Shown here one piece after another: positions 24,045 to 35,503 of a DNA stretch of 64,000 nucleotides. Position 1 is the first letter of the stretch. Each line of letters begins with the position of its first letter. Position numbers and translations under genes: made by a program. Origin of the DNA: Ceriagrion tenellum (taxonomy: Eukaryota; Arthropoda; Insecta; Odonata; Coenagrionidae). Location: NCBI GenBank assembly GCA_963169105.1, contig OY720642.1:77106716-77170715 (forward strand). The letters run 5' to 3'. Below the pieces are notes generated by a model, which made no database searches, was not told the DNA's origin, and was given only the letters and a program-made list of their open reading frames with translations.

Positions 24045-24963
24045 TGGATACAAGCATACAGTCTTTGACCTGACTATTTTTTTGCGTCGTACGCTGATAA
24101 CACATTTAACTCCGTTGTTGTTTGCGATTTTGTAAAGAATACGTATTATGACTTTATTGTAATGCTTTACAGAGGAAATTACGACTCACCCATTGTTTAA
24201 TTTCTCATCTATCAGAACTTCCTCACATTTTTATACACTTTTCACACATTAATGTTAAAAAATTCTAGGTCTCTCGAAAGCGCGTAGCTGTACCGCATCC
24301 CAGGATGAACGGATCTACTTTTTGAAAAATATCTCGAAATGTAATGTAGTGTGCAGTTGATATTTTATAACGTTTGAAAAATTAGACCTTTAATCCTCTA
24401 TGGACGAGCGAATCAAATTTGTTACGTTGCAAAATCATTGAAATATCTACTTTCCAAGAGGATTTTCCAATTAGTTGCTGCGCTAGACAGAATTGTAACG
24501 CTTCGGATGAAGCGTGTGGAATATTTTTTCTCTTTCGGCGGTTAGTCAAACAATTTGAATAGATGAGTGTGTGACACTATTCACTGACGATAGTGTGCCT
24601 GGTGGAGCGCTGAAATAAATAGTTTCAGCTGTCTTGTGAAGAAGAAATTAGGAAAGTTTGAAAAAGGTACGTTATGAAGGCTGTGTTGAAGTATACCTTG
24701 TGTAAATATTATTATGTAAAGTATTACTTCAAATTAAATACATGCAATAAAAGTACATCACATTTCGAAATAAACGTTATAATCAAATATATTTCAATTT
24801 TTTTAAATTCTTAAACAGCACTTTTAAAAAACAAATATAGTAGCAGTATTACTTTCATGCTGATGTTTCATAATTCCGACCATAGAGGGTTAAGATACAG
24901 ATAAAATTCATTGCTTTTTTATTAAGTGATATCTTGCTCAAGCTACTAAAAGGGAACGATGCG
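24045..24963 (+). repeat. T-family duplicate T3, split by a MITE
   Basis: Second copy of the ~415-base T2 sequence in direct orientation about 85 bases downstream of the first. It is interrupted after AAAAATTAGACCTTTAA (24393) and resumes at TTAAGATACAGATAAAATTC (24890), so the uninterrupted copy T2 (ATCTTTAAGATACGG) shows the empty target site. Confidence 0.75.
24394..24889. mobile_element. piggyBac-type MITE, 496 bp
   Basis: The element starts TCCTCTATGGACG and ends CGACCATAGAGGG, a near-perfect 13-base terminal inverted repeat. It is flanked by TTAA on both sides (24390-24393 and 24890-24893). TTAA duplication plus CCCT-like tips are hallmarks of the piggyBac superfamily. No transposase frame exists inside, so it is non-autonomous. 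The empty site is preserved in the neighbouring duplicate at about 23890, which proves insertion rather than chance. Confidence 0.85.
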
Positions 24964-25711
24964 AGTGAGGGAGGGGGGGAGAATGTTGGGTTGGGGAGGG
25001 TTTTGAGGATCGGGAAACAACAAGGGGATCGTAAGGGCGAAGCATAAGCCCCACACGGTCGGTCATTAACGGCCCCTCTCTCCTTTACACTCTCCGACCT
25101 GATACGTGCACGGCGAAGTTCGCCCACCAAATCTCATTGTCCCATCTCCCGACCACCAAATACCCTGCGAGTATAATAAGGGAGTGTATGGGGGGAGGAA
25201 TAAGGGGAGGAGGAGGCGGAGCAGTTCCCCCACTTATAAAACCCTACCCTCTCCCCTAACCCCCATCCTCGACCCGACAACAACAGAAACCCACCGACAC
25301 ACACACATACACGCCGCTACAAGAGGCCCCATCCATGCGGCTCTCGCGGGGATCTTAAAGCCCGATATTAATGGCGAGGTTGCATGTTTTCAGCAGCGGA
25401 ATAATTTCTTGGAGAAATCACTCTCTTCCTTCGACCGACCCCTGCTCCCCTTCAACCACCCATGCATGAGAACGCTTCTCTCCTCCATAATTCTCCATCC
25501 ATCGCGCTGAGGCATTGTGACATTTAGCTTTCAATATCGGACCGCGGTGTTAAGTTGAAAAAAACAATATACTGCAGTGAGATTTATAAGGAGAGGAATA
25601 TTAGGGGTAAGGTACACCTTTTGTTCAAGAGAAGAAATTATACACGCCTTAGGAACAAGATAGCATGCATGAAGCAATGAACAAATGAGGGAGAAGCAAA
25701 GGAAGCTGATG
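24964..25711. other. Mixed spacer with GC-rich and purine/pyrimidine tracts
   Basis: GAGGGAGGGGGGGAGAATG near 24970, GGGGAGGAGGAGGCGGAG near 25210, an ACACACACATACAC run near 25300. A 134-codon plus frame (25106-25510) crosses these and looks composition-driven. Confidence 0.4.
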
Positions 25712-25842
25712 AGAATAGGGCGATATCATTAGATGGCTTAGATATAGCGTGATATCACTAAATGGCTACGTTTCTGTGAGCAGAAATCTCAACATGCAGA
25801 AGCATTTACATTTTTAATTCGCATAGTATTGATATCGTGCGG
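25712..25842 (+). repeat. Dispersed repeat, copy left of LINE A copy 3
   Basis: GATATCACTAAATGGCTACG..AAATCTCAACATGCAGAAGCATTTACATTTTTAATTCGCATAG..TTGATATCG closely matches 26690-26815. The pair lies in direct orientation on the two sides of the LINE insertion. Confidence 0.55.
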
Positions 25843-26466
25843 TACATACGCACAAAATATATGCGGCACAGCATTTATTAAATTAGGTTTTCTTAAGCGT
25901 ATAACAGGAAGGTCCTCGGATGAAAAAGTCAAAGAGAGATGCTACTTCGCTCTGGTTAGGCCACACCTCGAATACGCCGCGAGCATTTGTGACCCTGGTC
26001 AAGAAGATTTAACAAAAAAATTAATAAAATACGAATGAAAGCTGCATGCTTCGTTAAAAACTGCTACGAGCGAACACACAGCGCTTCACAGCTTTTAGAG
26101 GGATTAAGAAGGGAGCCCCTACAGACTCGGAGGCTATACGCTAGGCTTATTTCGCTTGAGAAATTCAAAACTGTTGAGTTCCAGAGTGGAACACAAAATA
26201 TGATCATGACACCTCACCACATCTCTAGGTCTGAAAGAAGCGATAAAATAAGAGAGATACATTGGTGAACAGATAGGTACAAATACTCGGTCTGTCCGCA
26301 CACAATAAGTGACTACAATAACAACTGAACTCCATTAAATACACTCCCATAATACACGTCCCTATTTCTCCTCCCAAAACCTTATCCCTTACATCTTTAC
26401 ACGGCTAACACCCCCTGCAAAACACCCAAGAGGCGGCTCGAAGGGTATTACATAGATGTAGATATT
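25843..26466 (+). mobile_element. LINE family A 3' fragment, copy 3
   Basis: A frame reads AQNICGTAFIKLGFLKRITG, SSDEKVKERCYFALVRPHLE and YAASICDPGQEDLTKKLIKY. After a frameshift it reads KAACFVKNCYERTHSASQLL, EGLRREPLQTRRLYARLISL and SRSERSDKIREIHW. This is the reverse-transcriptase C-terminus of an L2/CR1/Jockey-like LINE. It ends ACACCCCCTGC..GGCGGCTCGAAGGGTATTACATAGATGTAGATA. It is among the better preserved family A copies but is 5'-truncated and shifted. Confidence 0.8.
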
Positions 26467-26689
26467 TATTATCTGGCAAATTGTTCAAATCGAAGCTAGT
26501 TCCCAGGTATAACGCCAAGCTTAACCTCTTTTGACAACAAATATCTTGAAAGAGCACGGCAAGATGCATAGTGTGCACAATTCCGTGCAGAATGCCAATG
26601 CACTATGACGGGTATGTATTTGTTTAAGTTTTTGACAAGAAAGACGTGATATATCGCACATCGTAAGATTTGACAACCATATAAACATG
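26467..26689. other. Spacer
   Basis: Short A+T-rich stretch; an 88-codon minus frame crosses it into the next repeat and is not supported. Confidence 0.3.
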
Positions 26690-26815
26690 GTATAACATTA
26701 AGCATCGCATAGGACACAATATCGCTAGATGGCTTAGTTACCATGTGAACAAAGCTCAACATACGGAAGCATTTAGATTTTTAATCCACATAGCATTGAT
26801 AGCACGGTAAAACAC
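26690..26815 (+). repeat. Dispersed repeat, copy right of LINE A copy 3
   Basis: Direct-orientation partner of 25712-25842 (ATATCGCTAGATGGCTTAG, CTCAACATACGGAAGCATTTAGATTTTTAAT, CATAGCATTGATA). Confidence 0.55.
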
Positions 26816-27689
26816 TGAATTCATCTAATAACACATAATATTGTGTAGTATACAATCGACAGATACATTGCAAAGGCCCTCAAAATATCACAACAGGTTC
26901 TGTAATGTATATGGGTAAGAGTTCACATATCACAAGAAAACAAATTGCCGGATTAAGTGCACACTATGACACAGCATAGAGCGTAATTAAGTAATGTTAA
27001 GGAAGAAAATAATATTCAACTTTAATTACAACAAAGGTTATTAGGTTACGATACCAAAAGGTGCCTTTCAACATTAGGCACCTTCTGATCCATCCATGCA
27101 GTTTAAATTTCACGCAATATGCCTTGAATCTTCTGAATTCGAAGTACCATGTATTGCATGGCAGGAAATACAAATGTCGCGACGCAATTCCTAATAAATA
27201 TTGCCTTCGATGCACTGAAAAACTCTGAAACGTCGCCTTATAATCATCCAAAAATCTCGAATATCAGCCAAGTTTCTCAGAGATTTCCCCTCTTTCCTCC
27301 GCGGAATGGAAAACTCTCGAAATTGGAGCAGTGAAAAATAAATTTCTCCAACAGCGCCCAGAGAACAGGAAGCAGAAAGGGGAAACGATCGTCCGATTGA
27401 GAGCAAGAGATATACACCAGCCAACCTCCTTGGGCCTCTAGAACATTCCTCGTGACCTCTTCAGGCGGATTCACACACTGAAGTCAGTAATATGACAAGA
27501 GCCTTGCAAGTCGCTTACAAAAGGCACTTCGATGGTTGAGCAGGTATTTCTATGACAGTCCATACTTCTACGAAGTCCATATTGTATAATCTTTGTTACA
27601 ATAATCTTAAAGAGAACCCAAAAGTAAGACATAACTGTTTTAATAATGAATAATTATTATTATAGCAATTCTAACGATAGATGTGTAGC
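26816..27689. other. Spacer, no gene recognised
   Basis: Overlapping minus frames at 27191-27474 share composition only. No splice-bounded exon was supported. Confidence 0.35.
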
Positions 27690-28100
27690 AATGACACATA
27701 TATACGTTTATAGCAATGCTGATCAGAAAAGACTAGAAGCCCTCGAAACATGGTGCTGGAGGAGGATTCTGAAGTTCAAATGGATAGACAAAATAAGAAG
27801 CAATGAAGTGTACGGAAGAGCAGAAGAAGAAAGGATCATGTGGAACACCATTCGGAAAAGAAGAACCAGATGGATTGGACACACCCTGAGACACAGTGGG
27901 TTAATAAAGAACATAACTGAAGATGAAATAGAGGGAAAAGACCCCACAGGATGATCCAGGAATAAATTCATGGATCAAATAAAGAGAAAAGAACATGTGA
28001 AGAGATACCAGGAGGTAAGGGAACTAGCGTTAGACAGGGAAGGGTGGAGGGCTGCAGTCAACCATCTTCGGATTGAACGACCAATGAATGAGCAATGAAC
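27690..28100 (+). mobile_element. LINE family B 3' end, copy 3 (best preserved)
   Basis: One frame reads QKRLEALETWCWRRILKFKW, IDKIRSNEVYGRAEEERI, RTRWIGHTLRHSGLIKNITE and IEGKD. A single TGA (27952-27954) replaces an Arg codon of the GRPR motif. Beyond it the same frame continues SRNKFMDQIKRKEHVKRYQE, VRELALDREGWRAAVN. The end GGATTGAACGACCAATGAATG is shared by the family. 5'-truncated; the part ahead of QKRLEALE is lost or scrambled. Confidence 0.8.
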
Positions 28101-28869
28101 AAAGTTATAAAATCCACGAAAGCCTGCGTGAACTCGAACAGAGTGAATGCAACTCTGCCGAATCCAAGCGAAAAACCGGATGTGGTGTGTAAGGAGAAAG
28201 ATGCCTTGCTTGTATCGATATGAATAGTGACATCGATGCACCCGCTACATTGACTGAGGTCAACTTTCTTGTTTAAAGCCGCCGCCTTTCCACTTCCCCA
28301 TTATTTCTCTGTCCGCAAGTATAATGCGCGAAAGCTTTGATTTTGGCCTCGGCTCTCCGAACGCTGAAGTCTTCATTCCTAATCGCGAATGATTTACCGC
28401 CCGAGGGAGTGAGGGAGGGAGAAGGCAGCGTTAAGCTATGGGAATGGAGGGAAAAACGAGAACCAGAACGGTAAGCCTTCCGACGTTATCAATCACGAAA
28501 GTCTTTGGGTGGAGTGTGTTGAGAACAAAATGAGAATGGGGGAGAGCACTAAGGTGACTCGTTGCTTTGATATTTAAATATTCTCCCATTCGTCCCCGGC
28601 TTTGAACTCAACTAAAACCGTCAATCGAGAAGTAGAGATAGGCATCTATTATTTTGCTGCGATGGTGATTTTTCCTGTGTTAGTTGAAGTTTCAGATGTG
28701 TCTCCCAGTTATTAAAAGCATTAACAAACCTATGCATGCTTAAATAAAAGGTTATAGTGCTAATTATAGGTTTAAAATGTCGCTTTTCCTGCGATAAATA
28801 AGAGACCATAATGGCTGCGTTGAGACTTTGAAGTGGACAGGTAGTGTAGCTGATTAATTCATATGCTCC
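28101..28869. other. Spacer, nothing recognised
   Basis: A GAGGGAGTGAGGGAGGGAG purine run at 28402-28420; otherwise unremarkable. Confidence 0.35.
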
Positions 28870-29122
28870 CTAATGCATGTTTCTATATCTGCCGAGTAGT
28901 GCTGACACCATCATTTGCATGCTCCCTGCATGACTCTTTGGTCTTGTTTACATTGTTACATTATAGATTATTTTAGTAGTTTCTGTAGCACTTGCAGCAC
29001 ATCGACTGTGAGGTGCATGTTGGTGAAAGTCAATTTCTTCATTCTAGTTCATGCTGGTGATACGTTACCCCCTGCCACACACCCCCGTGGTGGCTTGTAG
29101 GGTAATAAGTAGACGTGTATAT
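28870..29122 (+). mobile_element. LINE family A' 3' UTR and tail
   Basis: Matches 42277-42395 (complement) through GGTGAAAGTCAATTTCTTCA, CTAGTTCATGCTGGTGATACG and the conserved ACCCCCTGCCACACACCC..GTGGTGGCTTGTAGGGTAATAAGTAGACGTG end. Upstream TGCATG-rich sequence resembles the 3' UTR at 54560-54730. Non-coding portion only. Confidence 0.6.
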
Positions 29123-30590
29123 ATGCTCAAGGCTCATCTTTGGCTTCCTCTAGTTACGTCAAAACAGTTATGAAAACGATATATCGGCCGATTAAAAAAT
29201 CTTAAATAACCGAGAGCTTGGTGATATTTACACAATGATATTCAATACTAACAATGGCAGTTCAATTCCATTAATAGTAATAAATGGCTTAAAATACAGA
29301 CGGCGTTCTATTTCAGTGTGCATCATGCAAACAAGCCTATCGTTTTATTTGACCATGACTTGGTTCCACAGAGTTTGGCCCGAAAGGGTCTTAGTATAGT
29401 TTCTTGTTTTGATTTCGCATTATAATCATTTGAGACGGCACTATCTTGAGTTACTTTTGCTTTATTCAAGCAGTATTTTATAATAAGCACCCCATAAATG
29501 TCGTTATAGTTACTTGTTGAAGCAGTAGTCTCTCAAAATATTTCAAAATAGTCGAATTTTTCAAAATTTAGTCGCAAGATTACTTTAATGAAAAAAGGGT
29601 AATAATATGAGTGGGAGAGAGTTGACATTCATCCATCAATTGAATGATTTCCACCAATGAATTAAAATATAAATGCTTACTTAATGTTTTGATGCATTGC
29701 CACAGGCAGCTTAAATCAAATAAAATACGCGGAGAGATTAACAGCGTGAATATTAAGCATTACGATACAAAAAATAATAAAGAAGCGAGCTCGTACGGCT
29801 TGTATATAATAATAAGGATGAAAATTCAATAGCCGTAAACAAAAACTGTACATTCTAACTCATCATTCTGTACAAAATAAACGTAAGAAAAACCAGATTT
29901 TTGTGCACGGCCATTGAAGTCTCACCCTTATTATCATTATATTACAAAGTCGTCATAATAACTGCTAGCTAGGCAACCCACGAATACACAGACACGTAAC
30001 TCTCAGGAAAGGGGTTAATCAAGATGACGTACGTATTTCTAGGCTTAAATGATTAAAACCGAATTCAAAGTGCCGCCGTGGCTGGCTTAGGGATTCGCTT
30101 CGCTGTTTCCGCCTCCTCGTAGACTCGTTAAGTGCAAGGCGAGATCATTAGCCCTACCCCTTCGGACCTTCGTCGCATTACGACGACGTTTTCATTAAGA
30201 TGCCGGGATTTTAAAAGCACCTCTCACACCTCCACAGCTTCTCGAGAGGTATCGGAGTGGTTAAAATTTATGAATTCATTACTCCTCCGGGATCACCAGT
30301 CGTAAACTTAAAAAGATTTCCGAATGGAAGCGATGGAAAGTTTACCGCCAAGATTCCCCAAACATGACATGCCTACCCCTATGGCAGGTAAAATATGGTT
30401 AAGACTTATTATCTTTTCAGCTTCCTGATTGCATGAATCAAGGAACTCACACAAAAACCGGTTGATTATTATGATAGGGGCTATTTCAGGAATATACACT
30501 AATGAAACATTCGCTTACCTGCAAAATACAAACCTAACCTTGTAAAGTACAAACGATTGTTGATTGAGGTCTCCGCAAAACTCGGAGCAA
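29123..30590. other. Spacer with a short GC-richer patch
   Basis: 30060-30300 is less A+T-rich (GCCGCCGTGGCTGGCTTAGG). No exon or element recognised. Confidence 0.35.
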
Positions 30591-30725
30591 TTTTTGTCAA
30601 TAAATTCAGCAGAGTATTGCACAATAAAATTCAGCACAGTAAAATTTTGTCAACTAATTCAACGAAGTTATTTTTATCAATAAATACAGCGCGTAGAATG
30701 TCAATAAATTCAGCACGAAGACCTA
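30591..30725 (+). repeat. Minisatellite, about five units of ~26 bp
   Basis: GTCAATAAATTCAGCA-like cores begin at about 30596, 30619, 30649, 30676 and 30700 (variants CACAATAAAATTCAGC, GTCAACTAATTCAACG, ATCAATAAATACAGCG, GTCAATAAATTCAGCAC). Unit spacing is 23-30 bases, with 70-90% identity by eye. Confidence 0.65.
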
Positions 30726-32360
30726 AAATGAGGATCTAACGGAGAGGATTTCGAATACTCAGATGAAGCACCACAATTGCCAAGAAAATACATTCGTTGT
30801 GAAAATAATTTTGACGATAGGGCCATTAAAACAACCTCCCGGATTTTATTCCTTCTGACACCAGGAATATAATTTAAAACATACATCTGACAATTTGAAG
30901 AAAAAATGAATGATATGAATGAATGATATGATTAATAAGTAATTTTGAACATTCATAATTGAAGAACCTTCGACCAAGCATAATTACATGTACGTTTTTG
31001 TCTTTAATCAAAATTGTCAAATGCTTGGTGCTAAATCTGATAAACTCAATTTATTTTCGCAAATATTGTGAACATTTCCAAATTAATGCTAATTAAAAAT
31101 TATTCTTTCAAGTATCAAGTTTCTATATTAATTTTAGTAGTTCAAACGGTGCTAGACAGTGTCATTCCTTGAAAGCTCAAAATAGTAGCATATTATTTTC
31201 CACGAGCTTTTTGGAGTTATTTTTACCGAAATATAGTTTTGTTATAATAACACTTTGTACTCAACAACACAACCCCCAATTATTGGATTCAAGTATATTA
31301 AAATGATTTGCGGCCCAAAATCTGTAGCACAAGGTTTAACGTGCATTTGTCCCATGGATACCTAAGATAAGTATTGACTGTGCTGCTTCGTCTTAATATA
31401 TACACAATGGCCAACAGCAAACGCAGATTGATAACAAAAATACATTCAATGATCAACTCCAAATTTAACTCCCTGCACTTTGTAATCCAATTTTACCGTT
31501 TATGTAAATTCCTGAACGGATTTATCCTTCACAGCCCTCCTCTTCTCTTCAATTTCGTGGACATCCCACTTACAACAGTACTGTGCATGGCAATTTGAAA
31601 TAAAATAGCACGCAAAATTTTTATTCTAATAAAGAGCAGTCAGGAAACAAAAATGTTTCACACGACTCTAATGAAAACACTAGACGTTCTTATCGTTCAA
31701 CTCAAGTACTCCCAAGCAAGTCTACATTTTACGCTAATTATTAATAATTAGTTTAAATTAACACGACAAGTAGGTACCGGACTTTGCGGCATACCTATTA
31801 ACACCGTAAGGGTTCAATTTAATCCCTTAGAAATACTTCGTTTACTTTAGGAAATTTGATGTTTCTAATTAAAATAATATGTAAATTGTTTCGAAAATAT
31901 CTATTATACATTATTTGGCGCGAATAAAGGTTAAAACCAACGTACTATAATTTCCCATTCCAATATATAGGATGTAGCGCATGAGGACCCGAGGCTTCTA
32001 TCCACTGTCCAAGTCCTCATGCGATGTCTCGATCTTTCGGGTCTTCATGCGGCGATTCATCCTTGGATATTCACGTACGGCTGATTAACTGTTTACAATT
32101 CTCCCATGAATGTTTATAAAACTTAGATACTAAAATTTAAAAAAATGGAATAAAACAGGGGACAGATAGCCTGGGGTCAAATGACATCTAAGGCACTAAT
32201 AGGTAGAAGGCAATGTATACTATGAACTATCAAATCTATGAGGTCCTTATTTCACATTATATTTTCCTGCTAAAAGAAATGTGTTAGAATGTGAAAGAAA
32301 AGTCAAGAAATATGTTACATATGGGACGATTAAGTCAGAAGTAATGGATTTAAAATAATG
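30726..32360. other. Spacer with an inverted GCATGAGGACCCGA motif
   Basis: At 31979-32053, GCGCATGAGGACCCGA is followed ~45 bases later by TTCGGGTCTTCATGCGGC, with a third AAGTCCTCATGCG between them. Elsewhere A+T-rich with no gene. Confidence 0.4.
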
Positions 32361-32397
32361 AAAAGGGGTCAATGTGACCCCTCCGGTACTTCTAGTG
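32361..32397 (-). mobile_element. Lone piggyBac-like element end
   Basis: Read on the minus strand from the TTAA at 32398-32401 the sequence is CACTAGAAGTACCGGAG, then GGGGTCACATTGACCCC, a perfect subterminal hairpin. Ends of the form TTAACACTAGAA are typical of some piggyBac families. No matching opposite end was found upstream, so the element is truncated or its other end has diverged. Confidence 0.4.
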
Positions 32398-32401
32398 TTA
32401 A

Positions 32402-35131
32402 CTATGATGAGTAAGTATTTCCATGATGTATAGATGAGTAAGGAAAATAATGATTAGTTTAAATTTTCGGAACAAAGTAGAACATATAATCATCATCGAA
32501 GCGCAGAGGCCGAAATGGCGGGGTTTCCATCACCACAATTGATGTCTTGAATATTAATTATTCAAAGCAAGGAAAAGGTTTTATTTTTTACTTTTTGGTG
32601 ACACACATTCGCCCACGCGCAAATGAATACGATGAATTATTTTCAAAATTACCACTGTTGGTCGTTGCTTTCCTCAGATATATCTGTTCTTCTCCCACTT
32701 CTACTTGGTATGCTGATGACGAATTGGTTGGTTCTGAAATATGCTAATGAAAAGCACCAAAATTGACCAATTACGTCGCCTGGAGCATAGCGGGGGGGTT
32801 GTTCGGGCAGTATCTGAATTCCAATATCAGTCGCCAAAATTTATGGAATTACCTCAAAGACTACGGTTCGATAGTTATCGGAAGTTTGATTTGTTCAAAA
32901 ACAATGGTGAAATCGATTTCCCTCCAACCCATTCCCACGTGAAGAATTCAAGTCAAAACTGATTATGATCTGAACCCATTAATTTTCAAAGTTTGCCCTA
33001 ATAATATTTATAAGAAGAAGTTTATCGTCCTTTGACTGCCTTAGCATGCTAATGGTCACATGTAAGTGGTTTGTTGGCCAACAATCCAAAAATGTTGAAA
33101 GAAGGAATGTTTTATGATCTTCCAAATAAGACGAAGGAGTAGTACTTAAAAGCAAATGGTGTTTTGTATGTTCAAATAAATAGACGCCCGCAGTAACATT
33201 GAATTAGTGCACTTATCTGTAACGACTTAACAATATTCTTTTTACTTTCAGACCAGCAGAGTTAACATAAAGTCCAGGTTAGGTTATTCACCCTTTCTGA
33301 CCGTATAGTTCCAATTGGAAACATGAACTTTTATTCAGAACAATTCGTTGACTTGAATTCTAGACCCATGATATGAGACAAATGATTCCCATCGTTATAG
33401 AACTTCGTAGCGTGGGACAAAATATATTTTGAGTGAATATTTGATATTACACCTGCTTTGCACCAAAGACAACATAAGCAGAAAAATTTAGTCACTTGCA
33501 GCCATTCGAGGCTAATAGAATTAAATTAACCGGCAGCAAAATTTACGAAGGGCAGAGATACTTAAGAAGAAAACATCCGCGTTTCATTTCGCTATATTTC
33601 CTAGGGTTCACGTCATTAAAAGTTCAATACGCCTTGAGCCATTTTATTACTACAACATTTGTTAGTAAAATAATAGATCAATCAGCATCGAGAAACTCTT
33701 GGCTGCTGAGATTGGATCAGGATAAAAAACGCAAGATGAAGAAGAGAGAATGACTGATATAGAGCGCATTAGATCATCTTTTATAATGAAGACAAGTTGT
33801 AACAGGAGACAAGTCAATGCTATTTTGAATGTTCCTTCATCATTCACCTAGCTTTTGCGAGGATGCCAGCAATTTTCCGCAAAACAAGGTATAGTCTCTA
33901 ATTAATTATAGTCAAAAGCATATCACCTACGTAACATTAAGCCTATTCGAATCAATTTTCGATTAAAAATATTAAAATTGCATTCACAAGCAGGAGACCT
34001 TCGTGCACGAAGGCACTTAACTCATTTCTGATACAAATGAGATCATTTTAAAGGGATTTAATCAGCGAAAATAATACAGACGAAGCCTTAATCATGAAGT
34101 AGCCGCAGGTAAATAAAACACAAACCATATGGAAAACTCTTCTTAAGGAAAAAACTCTATCAAATCGAAGAAAACGTGAGAGGAAAACACAGTATCATTT
34201 ATTCACCATAAATTTTCAGATAACGATTATAAAGTTTAACGTTACATCCCTTACCCAATGAGATTCACCAATACAAGTTTTATCGGTGTATATTTCTGGA
34301 TTCTGTCCGATTTTTGGCCAAAGTTTCAGCTTTCAATTGCATGTACAAAGGCTATGGCATATTTTGATTTCCCTTAACTTTGGCATGATTGACTAAAATC
34401 CCAAAAGACAAATTTCCCGCCCTGAAACTTTTGGGAAATCAATATGTAAAATTGAATGTTAGTTCGTCTTCTATGCGTTCCAATATCAATCATCAGATTA
34501 CGATGAAACTTTGGTCAGTTGTTGTGCGCGCGCCCGCGACGGTCTCTGAATTATTAAATTTATTGTACGATAGGAGGAGCACGAGTCGTTTCAACAAATG
34601 AGTGCTTGCATGCGAGCTTCTCAAACAAGCGAGGAACGACAAGCAAGCAACGAATCTGATCGTTAACGAGTTGCTCGATCAAGTGCATCAGAATCATGTC
34701 AGTGAGACATAGTTTGTGTCAAAAAGTACGTAATATATTTGTACGTATAATAAGATTTGGTACAGTGGTCTCTTTGTTTGCTTTTTTTAATTCTTACATT
34801 CGATTTTCGTATACGCTTCGATTTTTCCTAAAATTGGATTTTTGGGCTCGAAAATCTTAAATTTTTGCACAACTTCAACAATAGAATATTTTGTTTACTT
34901 GGAAACCGCAGTATAGGCATGGAATGAAAACTCATGCCATCATTTGTGCGTAATGAATTCCTGCGTAGGTACGAGGAATTATTTGGACTAGGCCTCAAAT
35001 TCGTTCAGGGGTCGATTTTGAACCCAGAAAAAGGCACTGCAATGTATGCCGGGCACAGCTAGTCTATAATAAAGGAAGATCGATCCCCCCTATTGTACAG
35101 TTAACTGAGCGAGTAAATGTATAATATAGTT
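32402..35131 (-). other. Probable spineless intron, downstream side
   Basis: Because the spineless exon donor is at 35211, DNA to its left is inferred to be intron. I looked for the PAS-domain exons that follow the bHLH exon in this family and recognised none. No repeat was identified here. Confidence 0.4.
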
Positions 35132-35211
35132 TTACATGCTAGGAAGGAAGGACCCGTTCACGCGGCTGGTGGCAGTACGTCTCCGGAGGGTCGCGGAGGG
35201 AGGGCGCTTAC

Positions 35212-35483
35212 CTTGGAAGTAGCTCTTGGTGCGAAGGTAGCTGACGGAGAGCCGGAGGATGGAGAGTCGGTCCAGCTTAGAGAGGATGTTGTGCTCGTAG
35301 GGGAGCAGGGAGGCGAGCGTGTCCAGCTCCGCGTTGAGCCGCTCCCGGTGCCGCTTGCTCGGGTTGCTCTTAGCCACGGCCGCGTTGGTGCCGCCGCCAC
35401 CGCCCCCACCCCCGCCGGGAGCCCCGGGCGCGCCGCCGCCTCCCGCCGCGGCCGCCGACGCGTCCTTCGGGGGCGGCTTGACG
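35212..35483 (-). CDS. ss: Spineless (aryl hydrocarbon receptor homologue), bHLH exon
   Basis: This internal exon encodes 90 residues. Residues 1-7 are VKPPPKD. Residues 8-37 are a Gly/Ala-rich insert with nine consecutive glycines. Then come KSNP, the basic region SKRHRERLN (42-50), helix 1 AELDTLASLL, loop PYEHNILSK, and helix 2 ending SYLRTKSYFQ. KSNPSKRHRERLN and the second helix are diagnostic of AHR/Spineless. Such proteins pair with ARNT/Tango and control antenna, leg and eye identity in insects. The acceptor is TTTTCGTCTCTCTCCGCAG (ends 35484). The donor is CAAG|GTAAGC (intron starts 35211). The exon enters with one base of a codon and leaves with one, so it is phase-consistent. Drosophila and vertebrate homologues have only a few residues between the KPPPKD-like and KSNPSKRH motifs (from memory). 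The frame is intact. The first coding exon (expected upstream on the minus strand) and the PAS exons were not found here. Confidence 0.95.
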
Positions 35484-35503
35484 CTGCGGAGAGAGACGAA
35501 AAG
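35484..35503 (-). promoter_or_regulatory. 3' splice site of the spineless bHLH exon
   Basis: On the minus strand, TGTCTCTTTTCGTCTCTCTCCGCAG precedes the exon: a long pyrimidine tract and CAG with no intervening AG, a strong acceptor. Confidence 0.85.

Noticed and set aside
25106..25510. 134-codon plus frame in a GC-rich stretch
   Set aside because: Low-complexity, C-rich composition lacking stops; nothing family-like.
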